A DNA stretch of 64,000 bases from Thozetella sp. PMI_491 (GCA_021432635.1 MU270023.1:372001-436000); one strand, 5' to 3'; shown: positions 10,901 through 22,355, counted from the stretch's first letter. Translations and numbers: made by a program. Notes: a model not told the origin generated them from the letters alone.

Positions 10901-12850
10901 TAATCATCGTAAAGACAAGTAAATTCCTGGGGGCTTAAATGTCGCCGGTGGATGAGGCCTCCTATCTGCGCAAGGGCCAAAGGGAGACCACCTATCCTCT
11001 CATAGATCTCCTCACAGCCACCATAATTTGTGAGCTGTGCGAGGAAAGCTGTCGATTCGTCTCGACTGAAAGGAGGTAGATCGAGACCAGAGTTTCCCAG
11101 CATAGCCGAACTGATGGCCGAGGGATCGCGACTTGTGACCAAGACGCATCCTGATCCATGGAGCGGCCAGATCTCCGCCAGAACCTCCATATCATCTGCG
11201 TTGTCGATGACCACCAACCAAAAAGCCTTCCTTCGGCTGGGATTGTCTCCTTTCTCCAGGTTGCTTAACCAGCCTTTGACCATGGCGCGACAAATGACGA
11301 AATCAAGAGCATCGACCGAATCTGGTGCCACAAGGTCCAATGCTACCGCAAGGCGGCTGAACTCCTGGCCAACCATTGATCGTGACTCGGCACTTATCCA
11401 AAGGATAGTGTCAAACCTAGCTTTCCTTCTGTGAACATATTCGGCAGCGACTTCGGTTTTTCCAATGCCGCCTATTCCGGAAATGGTGAAAGTCTTTGTT
11501 TCCGGCCCGCTGGGTTGTTCCATGGCTGTCTGCGAGAAGAAGTGCGCGTCGATGGCCGCAAGAACGTTCTCTCTGCCGAAGAAGCGATTGTTCCTAGCAC
11601 GGGGGAGGTCGTAATGAGGGGGATCTGTGTCCCTGCGGTTTGGGATCAAGAAGCCCGCTGTTGACAGAACTGCTTCATATCCTCTATTGGATGAACCCAT
11701 CGTTGCCTGGTTTGTTTGTTTGTCTTTGGGATCCGGCATTGGTTCTAAATGGTCGGATTCTTCTATCTAGCTGTTAGGACAAGCTGAGTCTATACAGAAC
11801 GATCTCTGTGCCGCCAACAGGCTAAGAGGTGGCACACTTGCCGGTCAACGAAGACATAGTCGAAGTGTGATACATGTCTCGAGAAAGCGTCAATAATTCT
11901 ATTCATAAAATCAACATAATAGACTAGAAACAGTGGCCAAGGGCACAAACCTCTCCTGAGCGGCTCGACTGAAGTATTTATGAATCGACAGAGTATTAAG
12001 AAAGACTCGTCGGCGGTGTTAAGGTTGCAAAGGCTTTTGTGGTCCGTTTCAATCCTAAGAATGTATTCGCGTAGGCTGTAGGTTGCTACAGCTTGAGCGT
12101 TTAAGGCCTGCCGTGAAAGTTAAAATGCGGCCATTCCAGGCTTTGGCAGGGGTTTCCTTACAAAGTTCTTCGACAGAAGCAGGTTGGTTGCCACCTTTGA
12201 CTGTTTCGTTCCGTGAACGGATAGAATTGGCAGCCGACCTGAGACTTGTTCAAAGCGTGTAGAAGTATGTACTAGCGCAGTGACTGCCTCACCGATCGAG
12301 GGACGACTCATCGATGGCAGGATGAGAGACGCCATTGTACGATTCGTTGCATTTCCATGCCTGAAATGAGGGGTGTCCAGAAGAATTACTCCGGCTAGAA
12401 TCTCCTCGAGGAGCTGACTGTCTGGATGCGCTGTTCCAGATGCTATGCCAAGTGCCTAGTTTGAAATGAGGCGGACATTCATTGTTGCATTGATAGGGCG
12501 GCCTACCTCCTTTACAATAACACCGCCGACACCGTGGGACAGTAGTATGGTTGGACATTGCTTGCGGCGGATGCTGTCAGAGTTTGTGCGGTGAGATCTA
12601 GGTGGAATCTCTTACCTCCAAGTCCGCGAATAAGTATCGCAGTGCACCGATGAGTGCCTCCCCTTCCGCAGCCAAAGCTTGCGATGAGAAGTTCTGTGAA
12701 GTAAGACCATGGCTGTATTGGAACACTCCCAAACCAGGAGTAACAGATGGTGGAATATGGTCAAACCACGGCTTGTCCGGTGTTGACGTGCGGGAGGGAT
12801 CGATCCAGGCAGTAGGCGGTCGTGTGCCGACTCCTCCAATTGCGAGAATC
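7946..12850 (-). CDS. NLR protein: alpha/beta-hydrolase (SesB-like) - NB-ARC - long C-terminus with two membrane segments
   Basis: Fungal NLRs are STAND ATPases in non-self recognition; a SesB-type alpha/beta-hydrolase is one known N-terminal effector domain. Phase-consistent exons: 12850-12616, 12560-12507, 12455-12162, 12107-11951, then 11723-10328, 10270-9013, 8965-8504 and 8452-7946. The first four encode G-V-G-T-R-P-P-T-A-W, S-H-G-V-G-G-V-I-V-K (nucleophile-elbow region, Ser-His-Gly), L-L-D-T-P-H and D-H-K-S-L-C. The NB-ARC has a P-loop G-I-G-G-I-G-K-T (around 11476), Walker B L-V-V-I-D-N, V-L-V-T-S-R-D and G-L-P-L-A-L. The last exon has a Cys/Pro-rich stretch and two hydrophobic helices (about 8113-8039 and 8011-7955). 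The join 11951 to 11723 needs a 227-bp intron with a weak GTTTGT donor; if wrong, the NB-ARC gene starts at ATG 11739. The N-terminal exon before 12850 is unresolved. Minimum about 1,700 residues. Confidence 0.62.
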
Positions 12851-12896
12851 CTAAAATGGGTCCTGTTAGCTCTTTCCTCGTACCTCCGTGGCTATT

Positions 12897-13217
12897 TTAG
12901 CGTCGAAAACTTGCAATGTCTGTATCCTTGGAGGCCGCAGTATCGGCCGCAGTTTTAATGCATCTGGCGTGGTCGGATGTGGCGACTGATTCATGACCTT
13001 TCCCGCGAAGCAAAGCCACTTCAGATCGTCGGCCCAGGTCGAGTGATGCCTGATGCGAGCGGCGGAACGGCCAGACCAAGCGAAAATAGCCCTCGCGCGC
13101 AAATACACGCACTGGTTCTGCAAAGACGGCGCGAAAATATCTAGCAAAGGGTGAAATAAAGTTCTGTAGCCCACTTAGCAAAGCTAGCCGGATTCTGACA
13201 GATGGTTGTTCTCTGGA
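12897..13217 (-). other. Possible N-terminal exon of the NLR gene, unresolved
   Basis: Open frame with no ATG, reading towards the alpha/beta-hydrolase exon. It ends with T-D-I, which would join naturally to the next exon's I-L-A-I-G-G-V-G. However, no GT donor puts it in phase with the acceptor at 12851 (a one-base mismatch). It is a missed small exon, a frameshift, or not coding. The start codon of the NLR is therefore unknown. Confidence 0.3.
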
Positions 13218-15432
13218 CGAAGCGAAGAGGCTTTATTGGCGCCTAATGGAGGGGGATACTTATCGTTGGGGTAAGGGTTGCCCTTGAGGCTGAAAAGAGG
13301 TCATGCATGCGTGTGGTCATCGAATCACGTCACCCCTCGTATTCTTCAGGAGCGTGGCGATCGCCGAGGCTCGCCCATAATGAGGAGCCAGCTTCATCTT
13401 TAGCATCATCAGATTTACTACGAAGGCCATCTTTATTGCTTGGGAGGTGCTAGTCTCTCTAAAAATTAGCTGGGACAAGCCAATAGATGTGGGAAACAGC
13501 TGGCGTATGGCTCTGCTAGGCGATATGCATCCCGACTTGTGCGTTTTCAGCTCATTTGATTCAGATTTATAACCCGAGTCCGCTGCTTCTGTCGTATTCC
13601 ATAGCAGTATCGGCCATTGTTGCGCAGCTATAAAAGTACTGACATGAGTTCGCCCTCAGTTCCCAACGACCGCTCCCTTCCTGAATCCAGAAATTATCAC
13701 GGCAGCTGGGGTAGATGTTCTGCGTGTTGCAGAGGCTGAGCAGATGGTACCATGCAGCCCGTGGTTGGCAGAAGCAAGGCCCCTTATTTCATCAAGCTTC
13801 CCGATCTCACGGAATATGGAGCAGCACAGAGAAAGGTATCCCCCGGTTACATGTGGGACAAGGAAGAGAGCGTCTTTATTACTACGGGTACTAGCTTCCC
13901 CTGGGTTGCGCGTCATATCCAGTCCCCAAGTATGAAAACATGACTGACATGTTGTTCTTTGGGCTGGACCACCAGCGCCAGCCTTGGTTGTGTCTTGCGG
14001 AACCGTCGAGCGTGCTTATGCCTCCAGAATACGAGCGATGACGAGAGTTCCTGGTCCGAGTTGGGATGCACGCAAAGTCGCTCAGCAAAAGCTTGATCCA
14101 ATCCGCGGGGACGCAAGGAGCCACAACTTTGTGGTCGGCAATTTCAAAAATGAGACCCTCTATGGCCAGTCTATCCATAAAGTCGTCCACTCATTTTCAT
14201 CTCGCGGAAGCCCTGACATAGCCCACCAAGAAAGGGACGGCGAAGACCCTAGGACCCTTCCTCTGAGCGAACCGCACAAAATACCGGTATCGCCGGAATA
14301 CCCAATACTTCCGGGGAGGAATGTGCCTACCCCCGAATTTCAGGGTACCCTGCCACTGAGGAAGTTTTTCTTTGCAAACACGCCCGCCTTCACCAACGTC
14401 ATGACCGACTTCCAAGCTCAGCAATGGGTCGGACTAGCATCATCTCGGCGCATAATTTAGAGACAGGCTTGATACAAGTACATCACAACCTTGAGGTTGC
14501 TAGCGGCACCTACCATGCAGGAGAGGGGGGGCCGGAGCAAAGTGTCCTCGGAATACGACAGCTGCTTAGGCCTTAAAGACACCCGTAGAGGCCTGGCGGG
14601 AATCCATTCCGCTGCTTTTGCGTGAGTTTCCCTCGATTGTAAAGTCCAGTTTACTATAGCCGGTAAAAATCGGATGGATCGTATGGTTAGCAGACGCTAC
14701 ACTAAAGTGTTTTTCACCACATAGGAACACTTGATAGTACTCATTAACGCATAGTAATACTAACCTATAGCCGAAAGACCAACATATATTCTCGATAAAC
14801 CCCCTTTGGGTACTTGGCACGAGAATGTAGTGGCATACTGAATTTGCTGGGTCCTGGCAGGAAGCATTTGATTAGGGAGAGGGGAGGGGTTCGAGGGTCA
14901 AGGCGGACCCTGTTGTGGCAAATGGAGGAATCGTGCTAAGCATACTCGACATCGACATAAATAATTTAAGATGTATGTACATAGAAGATCCCTTTACGCT
15001 TTGACCTACCCTACTCCTAGTGATCACCTGCAGGAAGGCCCAACCGTGCAGATCGGTGAAACATAAAGTGGCAACCCCTGCTCAGCTGTCAACGCGCCCT
15101 CGTGGCAGTACCTTAGCCGGCCACCACCCTGGCCTGGTCGGCATGTTCATCCGATGCCTTGGCCACCTGCGCAACTCTTCATCCAAACACAATAGGAAAC
15201 CGCATATCCGCTCTGGACTGTGGGGTGTAGAAGTGACGGCCGTTTCGTCGTTTTGAAACCAAGCTGGGCTGGCTCTCAGCATAGCAGATGTGGAAATGTG
15301 TGATGGTGCAGGGAGGAGATATCCTCTGCGGGAATCAATAGTGTCAAATCGTCTCCGGAACGGCTCAACGGACAAAGGAGATAAAGCATGGCGATTGCGA
15401 GCCACTTTCTGTCGAATAATTTGTGGTCATGT
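13218..15432. other. Unassigned region with several medium ORFs
   Basis: Both strands carry overlapping open frames between 13650 and 14460; the longest is plus 13984-14460 (158 codons). I recognise no family in any of them and could not join them with convincing splice sites. The region could be a decayed gene. From 14460 to 15432 nothing is supported. Confidence 0.35.
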
Positions 15433-15846
15433 TCACCACAGGGACTGTGTACTGGTCTTGGAACGCAGGTTCCTAATGCTCTTCCGGAGCCTGAGGCCCA
15501 GGTTTGAGGGCATGCTCCGCAGGCTGTGATGAGACCGGCGAGAGCTGACTGATGGGCGGCGTCCTTCAGTTGCGGGGCGGGGTTCATCTACGTCTGGCCG
15601 GATGATGGTAGAAGTACAGCAGGGGCACATAGGGACGGTAGCAGCCGGTCGATTCCACATGGGCGAGGTGGGCAAGATGGCGTCGATGAAAATGGGCGAG
15701 CCTTGGGCCTCCCTATCCCACATCTGGGATGAGGGAGAGATGGGGTCGATAAAGATGGGAGACCTATTGGAAGGGCGGTCCCACATGGGAGCACTGTCAC
15801 CAACGGTGGGCTGGGGGAAGAGCAGAAGACGGGAGTAAGGGGCCAT
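15433..15846 (-). CDS. Small hypothetical protein with internal tandem repeat
   Basis: Single-exon frame of 137 residues starting at ATG 15846. No known family. The N-terminal half is built from a roughly 23-25-residue repeat with the core P/Q-M-W-D/N-R followed by S-P-I-F-I-D-x-I: two full copies plus the start of a third. A C-P-C-C motif follows. The C-terminal third is Ser/Arg-rich and basic (R-R-S-H-H-S, L-R-L-R-K-S-I-R). No signal peptide or membrane segment is evident. The regular repeat and lack of interruption favour a real gene, but no homologue was recognised and the basic tail could be compositional. Confidence 0.5.
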   Translation of the reverse strand: MAPYSRLLLFPQPTVGDSAPMWDRPSNRSPIFIDPISPSSQMWDREAQGSPIFIDAILPTSPMWNRPAATVPMCPCCTSTIIRPDVDEPRPATEGRRPSVSSRRSHHSLRSMPSNLGLRLRKSIRNLRSKTSTQSLW

Positions 15847-17289
15847 TGTGGATGGTGAGGGCAGTGTAGCGTGGTGGTTTGATGCTGGAGCGGATGGTAT
15901 ACACTTCTTGAGCTTTGACTTGGGCAGCTTGGGAGAACAACTCGATTGAAACTAGAGATGAAGGGCCTCCGGGCAGTTTAAATACACATCGAGGTCCTTT
16001 GTGCGAAGGCGCTGGCGGCGCCCTCCTGCTCTAGGGTCAACTACTCCCGCCTCCCCGCAGTGCTGTCGACTATCCAGTCCTGGACATATCTTGGCGGTCG
16101 AGCCCCCAACATACTGCAGACGAACACCCCGCCGCGCGGCGAACAGGTGTGTGCGGTGTGTGCGGTGCATATAGGTGTGCTTGTCCCTGAGAGCTAAGCT
16201 TCGTGCCCCTCAAGCGTGCAGGAGCTATGACCACACCAGATCCGGGGTAATATGCTAGCTTCTCGACCCATCACAGCCCGTGCGGCATAAGCTGCAGCTG
16301 TCTCCCCCTGCGGGAGATCCATGCGACAGCTCCGAGCTGCCAATGAGGGCCGCCCTGTGCCTTGAAGGCCCGGGTAGTCGTGCTGCAGGGGAGACACCAT
16401 CGCAGCTGCGATCGCCCAGTCTCGATGGTTTTCGGGATAGGTCCTAGCTGCCACGCCTCAGCGCGCCTCTCGGTCGGGCATGCAACTGCGACGCCCGGAT
16501 CCGTGCGGCCATGGGAGAGAACCCAATGAGCGGTGGGCAGGCCGGGGCTACGAATTGACAATGGCAACGGATTGCCGATATCGACCAAGGGCGACTAGGG
16601 CAGTTCGAAAGGATGCTAGATATGGGCATCCGCTCGCCATCCTCTCTTCCGGGTTTTCCGCCCTTCCCTGGCGGCACTAGGCGATTCTCAGCAATCGATT
16701 GCTAATGACCATCAACCCCGCTGAGGGCTGGTCGGCCTGTTCGCTCTAGCAGACCGCCTTATTCCCGCAGTTTGGAAAATAGTGGACAGGTCCGTGAGAA
16801 GACAGACGTTGGAAGGAGGCGGGGCAGTATCACATAAACAAACGGGAGAAAACTGACAACGAGATGGTGGGAGCGTGTTTCATAACTTAGCTGCGGCGGG
16901 ATGCCCCTGTTGGTAGAAATAGGTCTGACCGGGGCGCAGGTATGCCGGCAGGTAAGCAAGTGCGGCTCATTCATCTAGTAGTAGAACCGGTTGCGGGGAA
17001 GACCGCAACTCGGGAAAGACGTAGGAAACGTCTACGGACAGATATTAGACAATTTTCTACCGCTGGATGGTATGGCATTGTTCACTGCAGATGGATAGAA
17101 TAGCTGAATGGGGGTTGCGAAGCAGTGTGATATAGCATTTAGGATTAAAGCCACAAAATAAATAAAGGCCGCTAACGCCAGGCGCCGTTTCAATGCGTGG
17201 CTTACACAGCAGAGCCGCGCTCCTGCTGTGGCCTATATCCATGCGCTATGTGCAGTAAGACGCTGTGAATAGAGGCGATATGACCTCCT
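15847..17289. other. Intergenic, nothing recognised
   Basis: 1.4 kb between two minus-strand genes. It contains a short GTGTGTGCGG duplication near 16147-16166 and many short frames. No gene is supported. The first part is the likely promoter of the small repeat protein. Confidence 0.5.
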
Positions 17290-18396
17290 TTAGGCGTTGA
17301 CCAGGGCCATGTAGTCGGGCTTGGTAGAGGTGGTGGTGGACTGCACCGAAGCCTGGACGCGAGCGCCCTGCACGTTGTTCGCGGCGACGCTGCGGTCCCA
17401 CGCGGCCTCCAGTGCCTGGGCGGTCTCGGTGGTAACGGTCAGGTTCACCACACTGTCGGGCCGGAGGATGGCCGTGATCTGCTGGGCCCACTCCCAGGGC
17501 TCGGCGGTGCCGCCGGGCTGGCTGTTGAAGTACTCCCATCCCATGATGCCGCCGATCTGGCCGAACTCGGCCTGCAGGGTGCGAATGGTGGTGTTGAGGG
17601 TGGCGAAGGGCACGAAGCCACCGCCATTGGCCGACGTGGTGATCTGGCCGGCCACGACCTTGTTGGCGGCGAAGCCGTTCTTCACGACGGCCTCGTAGCC
17701 GCTGGGGCTGGCCATGCTTCCAAAGCCATTGTAGAACTGGGCGTTGTAGAAGGCAATCTCGCTGCCCACGGCGCTCTCGAGCGTCTTATAGTTGAAGCCG
17801 CTGAGGTTGCCGCCGTTGTTGAGCGCCGACGCCACCGGGGCCAGGGTGATCTCAAAGCCGGAGCCGAAGTCGGCGTACAGCCGGTTCACGAGGCGCGTGA
17901 TGCCGGACTGGCTCATGGACTGCTCGACGTCGAGGTCCATACCCTCCAGGTTGTACTGGACGATGAGGTCATGCAGCTGACCGTAGTAGTGCTCGAACGT
18001 GGCGTTGTCGGTCGAGTCCAGGGTCTGGCTGTTGAAGGAGCCGGCAGCAGCGCCTCCGACCATGCCCATGATGCGGACACCAGCGTTCTGCACAACGGCG
18101 GCCTCCTGCCACAGCGTGTCGAAGTGCGCATCGCCCGGCGGGTAGTCGTTGAGATGGATCTCGGAGTTGAGGTTGATGTGGAACGAGCAGACGATCAGGT
18201 GCGTCAGCGCGATGTTCTTCTCAGTGATGAGAGGCAGCATCGAGATGGGGTTGTTGTTGCTGTCGTGCGTCGTCTGGTAGTAGATGATGAGCCGGGGCAG
18301 CTCCGAGATGGCGCGCGTGGCGACCTCGGTCACGGGCAGGGCCAACGACAAGGCGCCGAAGGCCGAGGCCACCAAGAACTTGAAAGCTTGCCTCAT
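17290..18396 (-). CDS. Secreted glycoside hydrolase family 18 (chitinase-type)
   Basis: GH18 TIM-barrel enzyme that hydrolyses beta-1,4-linked GlcNAc chains (chitin, or N-glycan cores in the endoglycosidase branch) with substrate-assisted catalysis. Single exon, 368 residues from ATG 18396; the frame is open a little further upstream but only to a GTG. Residues 1-20 are a hydrophobic signal peptide, so the protein is probably secreted. The active-site motif reads E-G-M-D-L-D-V-E at residues 151-158, matching D-G-x-D-x-D-x-E with Glu for the first Asp. The catalytic acid Glu158 and the Asp156 partner are present. The second conserved strand motif (G-M-V-G-G) is at 111-115. There is no chitin-binding domain. 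A TATA-like element lies about 130 bp upstream. Confidence 0.85.
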   Translation of the reverse strand: MRQAFKFLVASAFGALSLALPVTEVATRAISELPRLIIYYQTTHDSNNNPISMLPLITEKNIALTHLIVCSFHINLNSEIHLNDYPPGDAHFDTLWQEAAVVQNAGVRIMGMVGGAAAGSFNSQTLDSTDNATFEHYYGQLHDLIVQYNLEGMDLDVEQSMSQSGITRLVNRLYADFGSGFEITLAPVASALNNGGNLSGFNYKTLESAVGSEIAFYNAQFYNGFGSMASPSGYEAVVKNGFAANKVVAGQITTSANGGGFVPFATLNTTIRTLQAEFGQIGGIMGWEYFNSQPGGTAEPWEWAQQITAILRPDSVVNLTVTTETAQALEAAWDRSVAANNVQGARVQASVQSTTTSTKPDYMALVNA

Positions 18397-18526
18397 GGTG
18401 CAAGTCGTGATCACACACGGCAGTGGAGGGCGGGCCTAAGGACGACGAGGAGGAGGAGTCAACAGCAGACAGGCCACAGCGGCAACTGCAGGGCCGTGGG
18501 TAAGGGGCCAGGCTCCGTCCATAGGG

Positions 18527-18536
18527 TATATATATG
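18527..18536 (-). promoter_or_regulatory. TATA-like element of the GH18 gene
   Basis: Run of alternating T and A, 130-140 bp upstream of the GH18 ATG, suitably placed for a core promoter of a minus-strand gene. Confidence 0.45.
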
Positions 18537-21500
18537 CGTACACGAAGATGCATACATGGTCGACCTAGCTCGACCCGGAATCTGGAAAATGCTCGTCGGT
18601 GCAGCTCCGCAACGGCACGGGCGCGGCTTGGCCCTCACGCCGAGCTTCTCCTAAGCCCCGCGCGCTGCAACGGTAGCAAAGCATCGCAGGGGGTTTCGTT
18701 ATGGAATCCGCCGAACTGCTGCATCCTTCGCGACCCCAGTGACCTATCCGGTCGACCTCACCCCGGCCGCGATGGTTCCCCCCCGCCACCGGCAATGGGC
18801 ACGCGCGGGCGCGCATGTGGTTTGGCGTTGCCCCATCGTGACTTGGGCCGCCGGGGCCAAGACGCAAGCTGTCAATAGACTCGTTCCTGGCGGGCAGGAA
18901 CGAGCTTATCTCGGAAGCTCGCCCGCGTCAGGGGTGGCGGCGCCCCAGCCGATCGCCAGCAACCCAAGTTCTCATGGTAGGAATCGGTCGGGCTCACGCT
19001 GCACCCGCCCTGCGCCTGTATGTCATACCACGATAGCCTAGCTCTTGGCGGTCGCCGTGCCGTAGCGTCAACCCGGCCCGCGCGCCACCACCTGCTCGTT
19101 ATAGGAGGTAATCGGAGTCGGTCTTGGTGCATAAGCCTCCCCCTTCTTATCCAGCAAATTTCCGGAATAGGAAGCCTTGTGGTCGCCCAGCCGACTCAGG
19201 CTTGCAACGTTGCCTAGATGTTTGGCGCTGAGCGGCCCTCAGGATGTGGACGGGGTGAAGGGGCGACAGGCCACGATGACGGCAGCCGAGGAGCCTTATG
19301 CTGGGCTGTATCGGATCATGAAGGAAGGAAAGGGCAAGGGGCCTTGAGTGGACGAGACCTGGCTGCGCCTAGGCGCCCGCGCAACTAAAGGAGCTTACTT
19401 ACGTTTCTTGTTCTTTTTTAGGCATCTACCCCAGTTTAGCTCCAGAACTTTTGCGATTACAAGCAGCCATATCCACAAGTTGCGCTTCTAGCGCATTCGC
19501 ACCTCGCACTCCTGTTTGCTTAAGGACTTGTCTCGTAGTGCTGTAGCTACTTAGTATTCGCCAGTTCGCCTGCCTATCGTCTACAGCGTGCATACTACGG
19601 CGAAGGGGGGGTAGAGGGGTCTTGAGGATTGCTATTTGACTCGGTTTGGGCAGGAGCATATCCCCGACGTTGCATCGCTCAGGGCTGCATGGCCACCTGC
19701 GAACCACCTGACAGTCGCAACGGTGTGACGCAGGGCCTGGGGTGAACCCTGGGCGCAGGCCAAGAGGCTGACGGAAGAGGGAGGAGGAAGGAGAGAGGGG
19801 GGGGATGGGGCATCCAACCCCCTCCCGAGGGCTTGACATCCTTGCTAGACAGTGGGTGCGCCCGGCATTCCCCTCGTTTGCCCGCCCAGAGAGGCCAAAA
19901 AACCTGCACTCAGTAGTTGTACATATCTATAGTAGCGTGAGTAGCCAACATACTACCCTTTTGTGTGGTGCAAGATAGAGAGAGGAGCCCACGCGGAGCC
20001 GGCATGTGTGGCCAAAAAGCCGGCACGTGGGGACCGCATCTTGGCGATCACGGCTGCGATCTTAACCCACCGACCGATTGCGCTTCCCATTTTGCTGGGT
20101 AATTATTTTGCCCTCTGGCACCCCGGATAACCTGCTCGTCAGGGCTTCGTCCTCGCCCACCCTCGGCGAGCTCAGTGTCACTGCCGAGAAAGAGCCGAGG
20201 GGAGGGTAGCACTGCCCAATACCTTGACTTTTGGCTGGTTGCCTATGGAGAGGTATGTATGTATAATAATACCTAACAGGACGCCCGAAAGCCTCCAGGA
20301 AGAGAAGAAAGTATGGGTGAGTGGCTTGGGACAGGCTGCACCAGAGCGGCGACATATCTTGGTGGGCGCTGTAAAGCCATTGTGCATACATGATACATGC
20401 TGTACTTTGCAGCCACCTGGCTATGCTGCATGGCGGCGGCAGCGGCGGCGGCCCAGAGAGCCACCAGCAGCTTAGCTTGTCTTGGGGTGTGGCTAAGGAG
20501 GCGGCGGCCGGCGCACAGAAATAGAACCCGGACGACGACCTTGGCACCAATGAGCCTGGACATAACTGCCTGTTTGCAACTCGACAATGTTACCAGATCC
20601 GGCGAATATTCGGACTGATGGCGGCCAGGCTGACCAAAGCGAATGTGGTATTGCATTTATAGATGATAACAATGCTCCTCGCCCATCATGGTTGGAGAGC
20701 CGGAGTTGCACAATCTCCTCCCATAATTAGGGGGTTGAGCCTGCTGCTCCGATGGGCCTTTTGTTCCTGACGAGCTGGTTTTTTGGGTCAGCAAAGGGCT
20801 TGCTGTTGTGGTAGCCACGAGCAGCCAATTGCATACAATATATAAGGCATGCATGCACATCTTGTGACGGGACCCCCAAATCACCAGCTGTGCAATGACG
20901 ATTGCCTAGAAGGTGGTCTCATCCGGCCGGCTTGTCGACCGAGGCTTCCCCAGACTCCCCCTCCCGGGCGCTCGGCTGCCTTCAACCTCCGCGACTTAGT
21001 CGCCCGAAACAGAATGCCAAGCTTCTCGAAGCTAAACCCCTCAGAACGCCGCTTGACCTTACCAACCCCTTAGTAAGGCCGGATTGAGCCCTAGTTGTCC
21101 ACCTGATTTGACCTGTCTCGACCGATCCAGCAAGTAGCTCGTGCTTCTCTCCCATCTCCCGCGTAAACTCGCCGTTCGTCCCATAAGCATGCATCATAGA
21201 TGCGCAGGCGGGCATGGCTCTGCGCGCCGCCGTCCGGACATCCACCCCCCCAACTTCCCTCGTGCCCCCCTGTAGAGTTGCAGCCCGGATGGTCGACAAC
21301 CACGCGGCGCTGTACCTGATCTGGCTCTCGCCGCCCCGCGAGCTGGGCCAGCACCGACATGACCCGGATATTAATCTTCAATTTCCCTGCATCCGGGGCC
21401 GTACCGAATGGGCGGGAAGCCGTCGTCCGGGTAAATGAGGGGGTCTAATTGTTGCGATAGACGAGCATTTGGCCGAGGGCCCTCGTCGTTGGCCGCCTGC

Positions 21501-22355
21501 CGCCGAGGCGCCCGCATCTCCTGCGATCCACTTCCCAATTATCATCCCCCCCCAATATGGAACTGCTGCTTAGGCTGATATTTTAGGGTCTGGATGTCAA
21601 AGTCAGCGGGGGCCGAAACGCTACCGCCCCTAGATATGCTGTGTTGCCAACGACCCGTGCCTTCACGCAAATCATCTCAGTCCGTTCGTATGCTCGCACG
21701 ACCAATAGTCGTCGGTAGTAAAGCTTAGTAGATGCTGTGTACATGAGCTGCCCACCACCGAGTTTGCCACCAACCATCTCCCGCAAACTCGAGGGAAGAG
21801 AGCGAGCTGCGCGTGGATAGCGCTGCGCTAAGCTGGCGAGGTCCAGGCCTTGGGCTTTGGGGTCTCTGGGGCCCACGCCGCCCTTGCGGAAGCTTGAGAG
21901 AGATGCGCTGCCTTCAACTACCGAGTCATGGAGCTACCCCAGACCGCTTGGCCTCGCCGCCCGCCCGCATCGGGCCTCAAGCTTCATGGCAACGGCAGGG
22001 GTTACCCCACCTCCATCTCCTCATCCCCGAACCTCTCGGTTTGCCAAGCCGCTGGAAAATGGGGCGCTGTACTGGGTGATAGGATCGCTTAACTGTAGCA
22101 GGCATACGGATAGGCTTGGCGAGCAAGGACCAAGGATGGTTCCCCCTCCATCCTGGCAATATGGGAGTATGCTGAAGAAAAAAAAATTCGGTTGGATGGG
22201 GGAGGGGGGCCCGGCCGGGAAGGAAATGCGGGATCGATTGGGGTCTAGAAGACATACAAGTACACCGATCTAGCTGGTTTCCTGACTCTTTGAACGTCGT
22301 TCCCAAACCTTCGTAACTTCCACTGCCCGTTCGCACGACGGCATCGAGGACCACC
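18537..22355. other. Gene-poor 3.8-kb segment
   Basis: No protein family is recognisable in any frame. It contains a GGC-rich microsatellite near 20431-20455, polypurine runs around 19770-19810 and many short frames on both strands. It is the shared upstream region of the GH18 gene and the MFS gene at 22356, which explains only part of its length. It may hold an unannotated RNA or old transposon remains. Confidence 0.45.
20825..20845 (+). promoter_or_regulatory. CCAAT box plus TATA element without an assigned gene
   Basis: CCAAT at 20825-20829 and TATATAA at 20839-20845 lie close together on the plus strand. No convincing coding region follows, so this is either chance or the promoter of an unannotated transcript. 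Confidence 0.25.

Noticed and set aside
12750-12760. Apparent frameshift in the alpha/beta-hydrolase exon
   Set aside because: It came from misreading a run of G; rechecking the bases shows the exon 12850-12616 is open in one frame.
17971-18654. 227-codon plus-strand frame overlapping the GH18 start
   Set aside because: Shadow of the chitinase; low-complexity Asp/Val/Arg content and no recognisable domain.
20397-20618. Frame with poly-alanine run
   Set aside because: The run comes from a GGC/GCG microsatellite; the frame has no other support.
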